A DNA stretch of 23,811 nucleotides from Atribacterota bacterium (GTDB lineage Bacteria; Atribacterota; Phoenicimicrobiia; Phoenicimicrobiales; Phoenicimicrobiaceae): positions 1-23,811 of the forward strand of contig DAOUWX010000010.1 in assembly GCA_030666935.1 (NCBI GenBank). Direction: 5' to 3'. Position 1 is the first letter of the stretch; each line of letters begins with the position of its first letter. Positions 1 to 7,036 of this stretch are shown one piece after another. The translations under genes were made by a program, and so were the position numbers. Under the pieces are notes generated by a model. It saw nothing but the letters and a program-made list of their open reading frames with translations. It was not told the DNA's origin and made no database searches.

Positions 1-309
1 ATTTTAAAGATAATAGAAGATGATTCAGTTAGTTATGGGGTATATCATTTTACCAATGAAGGTGTGACCAGCTGGTATGAATTTGCCCGGACTATTTATA
101 AAAAAGCTAAAAAATTAGGATTAATTGAAGGCAATAAGAAAGTAGTAATTAAACCTATTGAGACTGAAGATTATCCTACGAAAGCTTTAAGACCAAGATA
201 TTCAGTCTTATCTAAAGAGAAGACAAAGAAACAATTTAATTTAAAGATTAGAGAATGGGATAAGGCATTGGAAGATTTTTTAATATCTTTGTCATTGCGA
301 ACAAAGTGA
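1..309 (+). CDS. rfbD: dTDP-4-dehydrorhamnose reductase, C-terminal part
   Basis: Open from the first base of the window in frame 1, so only the last 102 codons are present. The segment YGVYHFTNEGVTSWYEFAR (from codon 12) is the C-terminal substrate-side region typical of RfbD/RmlD. The later TKALRPRYSVLS is the conserved 'RP.YS.L' block of the same family. RmlD performs the last step of dTDP-L-rhamnose synthesis, an NAD(P)H reduction of dTDP-4-keto-L-rhamnose in the cytoplasm. The Rossmann and catalytic parts lie upstream of the window. The last six codons (LSLRTK) and the TGA stop are made of the palindromic repeat that begins at 291, so the native C-terminus was probably altered by insertion of that element. 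rfbB follows 94 bases downstream, in keeping with a rhamnose operon. An internal GTG at 64 is not the real start. Confidence 0.93.
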   Translation: MLKIIEDDSVSYGVYHFTNEGVTSWYEFARTIYKKAKKLGLIEGNKKVVIKPIETEDYPTKALRPRYSVLSKEKTKKQFNLKIREWDKALEDFLISLSLRTK

Positions 310-360
310 AGCAATCTCGGTTTTTGAGATTGCCACGTCGCTATTGCTCCTCGCAATGAC
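291..360. repeat. Palindromic dispersed-type repeat (two inverted units)
   Basis: GTCATTGCGA (291-300) is the exact reverse complement of TCGCAATGAC (351-360). GCAATCTC (311-318) is the exact reverse complement of GAGATTGC (326-333). The loop is GGTTTTT (319-325), and the middle parts of the arms pair imperfectly. Each arm is one unit of the form GTCATTGCGA-n-GCAATCTC, arranged head to head. This unit resembles a short interspersed palindrome I know from many unrelated bacterial genomes. Whether it recurs in this genome cannot be told from one copy pair. The left arm overlaps the 3' end of rfbD. Transcribed, the element would form a long hairpin between rfbD and rfbB, which could affect mRNA stability or read-through. 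There is no good T-tract after the right arm, so it is not a classical terminator. Confidence 0.85.
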
Positions 361-403
361 AGTGGTGTATATGTTTTGTAAAATATTTACCAGAGGGGTA
401 TTT

Positions 404-1480
404 ATGATGAAAAGGAAATTAAAGAATATTTTAGTTACCGGTGGGGCGGGTTTTATCGGCTCGAACTTTATCCATTATATTTTTAAGAATACCTCTTTTT
501 GCGGAAAGATTATCAATATAGATAAGCTGACCTATGCCGGTAATTTGGAAAATTTAAATGAGATAAACAGGAGGTATAGCGGAAAGGGATATTTTTTTGA
601 AAGAGCAGATATCTGTGATTTTAATGAGATTAAAAGAATATTTCAGAAATATGATATCGATACTATAGTTAATTTTGCGGCAGAATCACATGTAGATAGA
701 TCTATCTTTGGACCAAGAGATTTTGTGCTAACTAATATAATAGGAACCTTTACTCTTTTGGAAGTGGCAAGAGAAAATTGGAAAGACAGGGAAGATGTGA
801 TCTTTCACCATATTAGTACAGATGAAGTGTATGGCTCTATTGAAGATGGTGCTTATTTTTATGAGGATACCGCCTACAAACCAAATAGTCCTTATTCTGC
901 CTCCAAGGCTTCCTCAGACCATTTAGTAAGAGCTTATCATAAAACTTATGGCTTGCCCTTAACCGTTTCTAATTGTTCCAACAATTATGGCCCATATCAA
1001 TTTCCCGAAAAATTAATTCCGCTGATGCTTTTAAATATCTTTGAGGAAAAGACTTTACCAGTTTATGGTGATGGTAAGAATGTACGGGATTGGTTATATG
1101 TGGAAGACCATTGTCGGGCAATTTGGGAGATATTGAATAAGGGAAAGGAAGGAGAGACCTATAATATTGGCGGAGAAAACGAATGGGAAAATATTGAACT
1201 GGTTAATTTCCTTTGCGAAAAGATAGGGCAATTACAAGGGAAAGATAAAGATTATTATAAAAAGTTAATTACTTTTGTCAAAGACAGACCCGGTCATGAT
1301 AGAAGGTATGCCATAAATTGCGATAAGATAAAACGGGAGCTAAGATGGAGACAGATATTTGACTTTGAAGAAGGCTTAGATATGACTATTAGATGGTATA
1401 TGAATCATCAGGATTGGGTAGATAGAGTAAGGAGCGGAGAGTATAGAAAGTGGCTGGAAAAGAATTATAAGGCGAGATGA
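404..1480 (+). CDS. rfbB: dTDP-glucose 4,6-dehydratase
   Basis: Extended SDR that converts dTDP-D-glucose to dTDP-4-keto-6-deoxy-glucose, the second step towards dTDP-L-rhamnose. Numbering from the ATG at 407, the protein shows the NAD-binding TGGAGFIG (11-18), the AAESHVDRSI block (91-100), the catalytic STDEVYG (137-143, Thr-Asp-Glu) and YSASK (163-167, Tyr/Lys). The length of about 358 residues is normal for RfbB. ATG at 404 and ATG at 407 are both possible. AGAGGGG at 392-398 places the ribosome at 404/407, whereas the longer frame from 344 starts inside the palindromic repeat and adds a non-homologous tail. The gene sits between rfbD and a GT2, with a 10-base gap to the latter. rfbA and rfbC are not visible and are presumably upstream. 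Confidence 0.96.
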   Translation: MMKRKLKNILVTGGAGFIGSNFIHYIFKNTSFCGKIINIDKLTYAGNLENLNEINRRYSGKGYFFERADICDFNEIKRIFQKYDIDTIVNFAAESHVDRSIFGPRDFVLTNIIGTFTLLEVARENWKDREDVIFHHISTDEVYGSIEDGAYFYEDTAYKPNSPYSASKASSDHLVRAYHKTYGLPLTVSNCSNNYGPYQFPEKLIPLMLLNIFEEKTLPVYGDGKNVRDWLYVEDHCRAIWEILNKGKEGETYNIGGENEWENIELVNFLCEKIGQLQGKDKDYYKKLITFVKDRPGHDRRYAINCDKIKRELRWRQIFDFEEGLDMTIRWYMNHQDWVDRVRSGEYRKWLEKNYKAR

Positions 1481-1490
1481 GATTATTACG

Positions 1491-2717
1491 ATGACCAGAG
1501 AAATAGGTGAAGTAAAAAAGAAAAACGTAGAAGAATGGCCAAAAGTAGCTATAATTATTCTTAATTGGAATGGCTGGAAAGATACAATAGAATGTTTAGA
1601 AAGCGTATTTAGAAATAATTATACTAATTACCAAGTAATAGTTATTGATAATGGCTCAACCAATGGTTCAATGGAAAAAATGAAAGATTGGGCAGATGGG
1701 AAACAGGAAATTTTAACACCTGAATCCACGCATCCTTTATATGCCTTATCTCATCCGGCTGTTAAGAAACCTATTCTGTATATTTATTATACTCTCGAAG
1801 AAGCAGAAAAAGGGGGCAATTTTAAATTAGAAGAAAAAATAAACAAAAAATGGCAAGAGCGAAGAAAATCTAATAGAAAAAAATTAAATCCTACATCATT
1901 TTGTCCTTTAATTTTTATCCAAACAGGTAAAAATTATGGTTTTGCCGGAGGAAATAATGTAGGAATAAAATATGCAATGGCAAAGTGTAATTACGATTAT
2001 ATCTGGTTATTAAATAATGATACAGTAATAGATAAAGATGCATTGATAGAGATGGTAAAGTTAGGAAAAAGTAATGAAAAAATTGGGATACTAGGTTCAA
2101 AAATATTATATTATGATAAGCCGGATATCATTCAAGCATTAGGTGGAAATAATCAAATAACCTGGAATATTTCAGGGAGACACATTTGTAATTTAAAAGA
2201 AGACCGACTCGAATATAATAATGATTTTGAAATAAAAGGATATATTTGTGGTGCCAGTTTATTGGCAAAGAGAAAATTGATAGAAATGGTTGGCATAATT
2301 GATGTAAATTATTTTATGTTAGTAGAAGATGTTGATTGGTGTTTTCGGGCTTTGAAAAAAAATTGGAAATTATTTTATAGCGGCAAAAGCAAGGTTTGGC
2401 ATAAATTTGGGGCTTCTATAAAAAAAAGTAATGTGGATAAAAAATTCTTAGGAAGGCGAAGCAATAGATTTCCGATAAATAAATTTATTTTAAATAAGTA
2501 TTATTTTACGAGAAGTTGCTTATATTTTGCAAAGAAACATTATAATAAATATTTTGTTTTTTCATGCCTTCATATGTTTTTTAAAATAGTAAAACAATCA
2601 ATAGAAATTCTTATTTATGATAATTACAAATTTTATCGTATTAAAATTTTATTTAAAGGATTTTATGATGGAGTGGTAGGGGAAACGGGCGAAACAATTA
2701 AAATAAGTAGACAATAA
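1491..2717 (+). CDS. Family 2 glycosyltransferase with large insertion
   Basis: GT-A fold glycosyltransferase, probably adding a sugar such as rhamnose to the growing lipid-linked glycan at the inner membrane. Visible motifs are IIILNWNGW (21-29), VIDNGSTNGS (51-60), NYGFAGGNNVGIKYA (148-162), the DxD-like NND (175-177) and VEDVDWCFRA near 279-288, which holds the acidic catalytic base. Rhamnosyltransferase-like GT2s usually pass from the first βαβ unit directly to NYGFAGGNN. Here about 75-80 residues (roughly 66-142, rich in Lys/Glu, containing YYTLEEAEKGG) are inserted. The C-terminus (about 320-408) is basic and aromatic-rich and may contact the membrane. The ATG at 1491 lies 10 bases after rfbB with only a weak ribosome binding site. 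The donor and acceptor cannot be read from the sequence; rhamnose is a guess from the neighbours. Confidence 0.88.
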   Translation: MTREIGEVKKKNVEEWPKVAIIILNWNGWKDTIECLESVFRNNYTNYQVIVIDNGSTNGSMEKMKDWADGKQEILTPESTHPLYALSHPAVKKPILYIYYTLEEAEKGGNFKLEEKINKKWQERRKSNRKKLNPTSFCPLIFIQTGKNYGFAGGNNVGIKYAMAKCNYDYIWLLNNDTVIDKDALIEMVKLGKSNEKIGILGSKILYYDKPDIIQALGGNNQITWNISGRHICNLKEDRLEYNNDFEIKGYICGASLLAKRKLIEMVGIIDVNYFMLVEDVDWCFRALKKNWKLFYSGKSKVWHKFGASIKKSNVDKKFLGRRSNRFPINKFILNKYYFTRSCLYFAKKHYNKYFVFSCLHMFFKIVKQSIEILIYDNYKFYRIKILFKGFYDGVVGETGETIKISRQ

Positions 2718-2883
2718 TGAATAATGAACATATAAATAAAAAATAATTATTTTTAGTACACAATAAAAGATATAAAGCTCGTAATAAATTGCTTAATATA
2801 TTGATAGAAATTAAATGAAAATAATAGAGTGAGTAAAATAGAAATTATAATATTTCTGAAATAAAAGATTTAAGGAAAAGATA

Positions 2884-3987
2884 ATGAAAATATTATTTGA
2901 CCATCAAATTTTCACGCATCAAATTTGTGGTGGTATTTCTAGATATTTTTATGAATTGATAAATAAATTTAAAAATTATGATGGAATGGAATGTGAATTA
3001 TCACTAGAATATTCAAATAATTATTATTTAAAGAAGTTAACCAATTTTTCTTACAAAACATTTTTTGAAAATTTCTCATTTAAAGGTAAATATAGATTAT
3101 TAAATACATTAAATAAAAGAACGAGTAAAAAATGTATTTCCAAAGGGAATTATGATATTTTTCACCCTACATATTATGATCCATATTTTTTAGAGTATAT
3201 TGGTAATAGACCTTTTGTTTTGACTATTTATGATATGATTCATGAAATATATCCCGAGATGTTTCCTTTAAAAGATAATACATCAAAGAGAAAAAAAATA
3301 TTAGCCCAGAAAGCTGAAAAAATTATTGCCATATCTGAGAACACAAAAAAAGATATTATCAGATTTTTTAACGTAAATGAAAAAAAGATAGAAGTTATAC
3401 ACCTTGCAAATTCAATGAATATAGCTGAAAAGATCGTTGTTATGAATATCAATTTTCCTAAAACATACATTCTTTTTGTTGGAAGCCGTGGGGGATACAA
3501 AAATTTTAATTTATTTATTGAAACAATATCTCCAATACTTGTTGAGGATGCCGAAGTAGATGTCGTTTGTATTGGTGGTGGAAATTTTAAAGAAGTAGAA
3601 AAAGAAAAGTTTGAAAAACTGAATATCGCAAATAGAATACACCAGTATAGCGTGAACGATAATATTTTAGCTTATCTATATCAAAATGCTATTGCTTTTG
3701 TTTTCCCATCTCTTTACGAGGGCTTTGGTATACCAATTTTAGAAGCTTTTTCTTGCGGTTGCCCCGTAGTGGTTAGCGATGCAAGTTCATTGCCAGAAAT
3801 TGCAGGAGGGGCTGCTATATATTTTGACCCTAAAAGTAAATCGTCTATGTTAAGCAGTGTTAAAAAAGTAATATATGATAAAAATTTAAGAAATCAACTG
3901 ATAGAGAAATCCATTCAAAGATTAAGAGAATTTTCATGGGAAAAAACTGCCAAGAAAACAAAAAAATTATATGAGGATATTTTATGA
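2884..3987 (+). CDS. Family 4 glycosyltransferase
   Basis: GT-B fold retaining glycosyltransferase of 367 residues. The N-terminal domain carries CGGISRYFYEL (15-25), a glycine-rich acceptor-side loop. The C-terminal domain begins near LFVGSRGGYKNF (197-208) and carries SLYEGFGIPILEAFSCG (276-292), with the E-x7-E pair E279/E287 that binds the nucleotide-sugar donor. The ending DASSLPEIAGGAA is typical of mannosyl/rhamnosyl-type GT4 enzymes. A preceding AAGGAAAAG fits the ATG at 2884. The 166 bases before it are very AT-rich and contain only a short AT palindrome (2739-2754). The gene is strongly AT-biased, like the next one. Its last four bases (ATGA) overlap the start of the GMD-like gene, so the two are translationally coupled. 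Donor unknown; a GDP-sugar is plausible from the neighbours. Confidence 0.9.
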   Translation: MKILFDHQIFTHQICGGISRYFYELINKFKNYDGMECELSLEYSNNYYLKKLTNFSYKTFFENFSFKGKYRLLNTLNKRTSKKCISKGNYDIFHPTYYDPYFLEYIGNRPFVLTIYDMIHEIYPEMFPLKDNTSKRKKILAQKAEKIIAISENTKKDIIRFFNVNEKKIEVIHLANSMNIAEKIVVMNINFPKTYILFVGSRGGYKNFNLFIETISPILVEDAEVDVVCIGGGNFKEVEKEKFEKLNIANRIHQYSVNDNILAYLYQNAIAFVFPSLYEGFGIPILEAFSCGCPVVVSDASSLPEIAGGAAIYFDPKSKSSMLSSVKKVIYDKNLRNQLIEKSIQRLREFSWEKTAKKTKKLYEDIL

Positions 3988-4979
3988 AAACAGCAATTAT
4001 AACAGGAATAACAGGTCAAGACGGAGCATATTTGACTAAATTTTTATTAAAAAAGGGATATTCGGTAATAGGTTTATTAAGAAAAGATAGAGAAGCCAAT
4101 TTGAGAAATATAGAATACTTGGGACTTAGGGGAAAAATAAAATTATTAAAAGCTGAACTTTTAAATTTTCCAGATATAGTGAAAATTTTAGAGCAATATA
4201 ATATTGAAGAATTTTACAATTTAGCTGCGCAAAGTTCAGTAGGTTTATCTTTTCAACAACCATTAGAAACTATTAATTTTAATATCATCAGTACTGCGGG
4301 TATATTAGAAGCAATAAGAATAGTAAATCCGAAAATCAAGTATTATCAAGCCTCAAGCAGTGAAATGTATGGAAATGTAAAAAAAGAAACCTTGCCTATT
4401 AATGAAAAATTTCCCTTAAATCCAATAAGTCCTTACGGAGTATCAAAAGCGGCATCTCATTTGCTTACAATAAATTATAGAAGAAGTTATCATATATTTG
4501 CGGTTTGTGGCATTTGTTTTAATCATGAATCTGTTTTAAGAGGTAATAATTTTGTTACCAAAAAAATTATTAATACTGCTGTTAAAATAAGCATGGGTTT
4601 AGCAGATGAGCTGAGATTGGGAAATATTAAAGTATACAGGGATTGGGGATATGCACCTAAATATGTTGAGGCAATGTGGTTGATGTTACAACAAAATAAA
4701 GCAGAAAATTTTATTGTATCTTCTGGAAAAGCCCATAGTTTAGAGGAATTTGCAGTAAAAGTGTTTAAAAGATTGAATCTAGATTTTAATAAGTTCGTAA
4801 AAATGGATAAAACATTTTTTAGACCCAATGAATTAGAAGTAAATTATGGGGACAATTCGAAAGTTAAAAAGAAATTAAAGTGGGAATATAATGTTAGCTT
4901 TGATGAGTTAATAAAACTGCTTGTAGAAGATGAAATAAAATATATCAGGTGGAATATAAAAAATAATAATTATTTTTAA
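3984..4979 (+). CDS. Divergent GDP-mannose 4,6-dehydratase-like SDR
   Basis: Extended SDR of 331 residues, clearly of the GMD branch: ITGITGQDGAYL (6-17), YQASSSEMYG (121-130, with Ser/Glu catalytic positions), YGVSK (151-155, Tyr/Lys) and YRDWGYAPKYVEAMWLMLQQ around 217-236. It is not an orthodox GMD. The region after strand 2 reads LRKDREANLRNIEY instead of the RRASTFNTSRIDHIY loop of the neighbouring gmd and is about five residues shorter. The substrate loop NHESPRRGETF of GMD has become NHESVLRGNNF. These loops hold cofactor, inter-subunit and nucleotide contacts in GMD, so a changed substrate or a 4-keto reductase/epimerase role is possible. It overlaps the upstream GT4 by four bases, and 52 bases separate it from gmd. 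Assignment to the family is sure; the reaction is not. Confidence 0.85.
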   Translation: MKTAIITGITGQDGAYLTKFLLKKGYSVIGLLRKDREANLRNIEYLGLRGKIKLLKAELLNFPDIVKILEQYNIEEFYNLAAQSSVGLSFQQPLETINFNIISTAGILEAIRIVNPKIKYYQASSSEMYGNVKKETLPINEKFPLNPISPYGVSKAASHLLTINYRRSYHIFAVCGICFNHESVLRGNNFVTKKIINTAVKISMGLADELRLGNIKVYRDWGYAPKYVEAMWLMLQQNKAENFIVSSGKAHSLEEFAVKVFKRLNLDFNKFVKMDKTFFRPNELEVNYGDNSKVKKKLKWEYNVSFDELIKLLVEDEIKYIRWNIKNNNYF

Positions 4980-5000
4980 AATTATTATTTATATTTTTTT
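4961..5000 (+). terminator. Possible weak AT-only hairpin with T-tract
   Basis: AAATAATAATT (4961-4971) is an exact inverted repeat of AATTATTATTT (4980-4990), with an eight-base loop, followed by a T-rich run ending at 5000. The stem has no G or C and overlaps the stop codon of the GMD-like gene. It could be a weak terminator or attenuator before gmd, or chance in AT-rich DNA. The strong ribosome binding site GGAAGGAG of gmd follows at 5015-5022. Confidence 0.2.
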
Positions 5001-5031
5001 ATTGAATTTTTTTTGGAAGGAGATTAAGTAG

Positions 5032-6084
5032 ATGAAAAAAGCGTTGATTACCGGGATTACCGGACAGGATGGTTCCTATTTGGCTGAGTTTTTATTGTCT
5101 AAAGGTTACATAGTTCATGGTATTATTAGGAGAGCCAGCACCTTTAATACCAGCAGGATAGATCATATCTATAAAGACCCTCATATAAGAGGAGTAAGAT
5201 TACATCTCCATTATGGAGATTTGAGTGATTCAGGACAGCTTACCAATCTTGTCTATAATATTAAACCTGATGAGATTTATCATTTGGGTGCGCAGAGTCA
5301 TGTGCGGGTCAGTTTTGATATACCAGAATATACTGGAGATATTACTGCTTTAGGGACTACCCGGATATTAGAGGCAGTAAGAAGAAGCGGAATAAAGTGT
5401 AAGTTCTACCAAGCCTCAAGTAGTGAAATGTACGGAGATGCCCCGGCACCCCAAAATGAAGATACACCTTTTAGGGCAAGAAGCCCTTATGCTGCTGCTA
5501 AAATCTATGCTTACTGGATGGTCCGTAATTATTGGGAAGGATATAATCTATTTGCTTGTAACGGGGTACTCTTCAATCATGAGAGTCCGAGGAGGGGGGA
5601 AACTTTTGTAACCCGTAAGATTACCCGGGGATTGGCCCGAATTATAGCCGGAAGAGATAAGAAATTATATCTGGGTAATTTAGAGGCCAAAAGAGACTGG
5701 GGATATGCCCCTGATTATGTAGAGGCGATGTGGTTAATGTTACAACAAGATAAACCTTGTGATTATGTTATTGGGACAGGAGAGACTCATTCGGTTAAGG
5801 AATTTTTAGAAGGAGTCTTTAGTTATGCCGGATTAGACTGGAAGAAATATGTGGAAATAGACCCAAGATACTTCAGGCCTACGGAAGTAGAATTATTGCT
5901 GGCTGATTCTTCTAAGGCCAGGAAAGAGCTGGGCTGGAGTCCCAGGATTACTTTTAAAGAGCTGGTTAAGTTAATGGTGGATAGTGATATGGAGCTGGCC
6001 GGGTTAGAATCACCTGGTGAAGGGAAAAAGATTTTGAAAGAAAAAGGGATTGGCTGGACACAGAATCATTTGACTGTGGGATAG
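5032..6084 (+). CDS. gmd: GDP-mannose 4,6-dehydratase
   Basis: Converts GDP-D-mannose to GDP-4-keto-6-deoxy-D-mannose, the precursor of GDP-L-fucose and other GDP-6-deoxyhexoses. Orthodox features are ITGITGQDGSYL (6-17), the RRASTFNTSRIDHIY loop (33-47), YQASSSEMYG (126-135) with Ser130 and Glu132 as catalytic positions, Tyr153 and Lys157 in SPYAAAK, NHESPRRGETFVTRKI, and the RDWGYAPDYVEAMWLMLQQ block. The 350-residue length matches bacterial GMD. GGAAGGAG at 5015-5022 is a strong ribosome binding site nine bases before the ATG. The gene is followed after 13 bases by fcl, giving the classical gmd-fcl pair. Its base composition is clearly less AT-rich than the two genes upstream. No mannose-1-phosphate guanylyltransferase is in the window, so GDP-mannose must be supplied from elsewhere. 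Confidence 0.96.
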   Translation: MKKALITGITGQDGSYLAEFLLSKGYIVHGIIRRASTFNTSRIDHIYKDPHIRGVRLHLHYGDLSDSGQLTNLVYNIKPDEIYHLGAQSHVRVSFDIPEYTGDITALGTTRILEAVRRSGIKCKFYQASSSEMYGDAPAPQNEDTPFRARSPYAAAKIYAYWMVRNYWEGYNLFACNGVLFNHESPRRGETFVTRKITRGLARIIAGRDKKLYLGNLEAKRDWGYAPDYVEAMWLMLQQDKPCDYVIGTGETHSVKEFLEGVFSYAGLDWKKYVEIDPRYFRPTEVELLLADSSKARKELGWSPRITFKELVKLMVDSDMELAGLESPGEGKKILKEKGIGWTQNHLTVG

Positions 6085-6097
6085 AGAGGAGTAAAAG

Positions 6098-7036
6098 ATG
6101 AATTTTTGGGAAAAAAAGAGAATTATTGTTACCGGAGGGGCTGGATTTTTAGGTTCTTATGTAGTGGAGAAGTTGAAGGAGCGAGGATGTAAAAATATAT
6201 TTGTACCTCTGGCGGAAGATTACGATTTGACTAAAGAGAAAAATGTTATCAGATTATATCAGGATTATCCGGCTGATATTGTGATTCATTTAGCGGCAGT
6301 AGTTGGGGGGATTGGAGCTAATCGGAAAAATCCGGGTAAGTTTTATTATGATAATCTGGTGATGGGGGCAATGCTGACGGAATATGCCCGACAGTTTGGG
6401 ATAGATAAATTTGTGGCCATTGGTACTATATGTGCCTATCCTAAATTTACTTCGGTTCCTTTTAAAGAAAAAGACCTGTGGAATGGTTATCCGGAAGAAA
6501 CTAATGCTCCTTATGGATTGGCCAAGAAAATGATGTTAGTTCAATCACAAGCTTACAGGGCGCAATATGATTTTAATTCTATTTTTCTTTTGCCCTTGAA
6601 TTTATATGGACCGAGAGATAATTTTGACCCCAAGAGTTCCCATGTTATTCCGGCCTTGATAAGGAAATTTGTGGAGGCAAAGAATAGGGGCGAGGAAGAG
6701 GTGGTTTGTTGGGGGACCGGTAAACCAACCAGAGGATTTTTATATGTGGAAGAGGCGGCAGAGGGGATTTTACTGGCTACAGAGAAATATAATAAGAGTG
6801 ATCCGGTAAATCTGGGCACTGATTTAGAGATATCCGTTAAGGAATTAGCAGAACTAATTGTTAAGCTTACCGGATTTAAGGGTAAAATTAAATGGGATAC
6901 CAGCAAACCTGATGGACAACCCAGGAGGAGATTAGATATCACAAAGGCTGAGCGGGAGTTCGGTTTTAAAGCCAAGATGGATTTTGTAGAAGGGATGAAG
7001 AGGACGATTAAGTGGTATAAGGAGAACAGGATATAA
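6098..7036 (+). CDS. fcl: GDP-L-fucose synthase
   Basis: Bifunctional NADPH-dependent 3,5-epimerase/4-reductase that turns GDP-4-keto-6-deoxymannose into GDP-L-fucose. The protein shows VTGGAGFLGSY (11-21), AAVVGGIGANRKNPG (66-80, family-specific), IGTICAYP (108-115), Tyr139 and Lys143 in PYGLAKK, LNLYGPRDNFDP, and SSHVIPAL with the conserved epimerisation histidine. Against the usual GSSC motif, the catalytic serine position is threonine (Thr110), while the cysteine implicated in epimerisation is kept (Cys112). The length of 312 residues is normal. GAGGAG at 6086-6091 precedes the ATG at 6098. The stop codon directly abuts the ATG of the next GT2, so the two are probably translated together, which points to that GT2 as a candidate user of GDP-fucose. 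Confidence 0.95.
   Translation: MNFWEKKRIIVTGGAGFLGSYVVEKLKERGCKNIFVPLAEDYDLTKEKNVIRLYQDYPADIVIHLAAVVGGIGANRKNPGKFYYDNLVMGAMLTEYARQFGIDKFVAIGTICAYPKFTSVPFKEKDLWNGYPEETNAPYGLAKKMMLVQSQAYRAQYDFNSIFLLPLNLYGPRDNFDPKSSHVIPALIRKFVEAKNRGEEEVVCWGTGKPTRGFLYVEEAAEGILLATEKYNKSDPVNLGTDLEISVKELAELIVKLTGFKGKIKWDTSKPDGQPRRRLDITKAEREFGFKAKMDFVEGMKRTIKWYKENRI

Noticed and set aside
291..360. Intrinsic terminator or CRISPR-type repeat
   Set aside because: No T-tract follows the right arm and there is no spaced array of copies; it is a single palindrome of two inverted units.
344..403. N-terminal extension of rfbB from ATG 344
   Set aside because: It begins inside the palindromic repeat and encodes residues foreign to RfbB. 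AGAGGGG at 392-398 supports 404/407 instead.
5423..5611. 62-codon + strand ORF inside gmd
   Set aside because: Out-of-frame shadow of the intact and well-conserved gmd.
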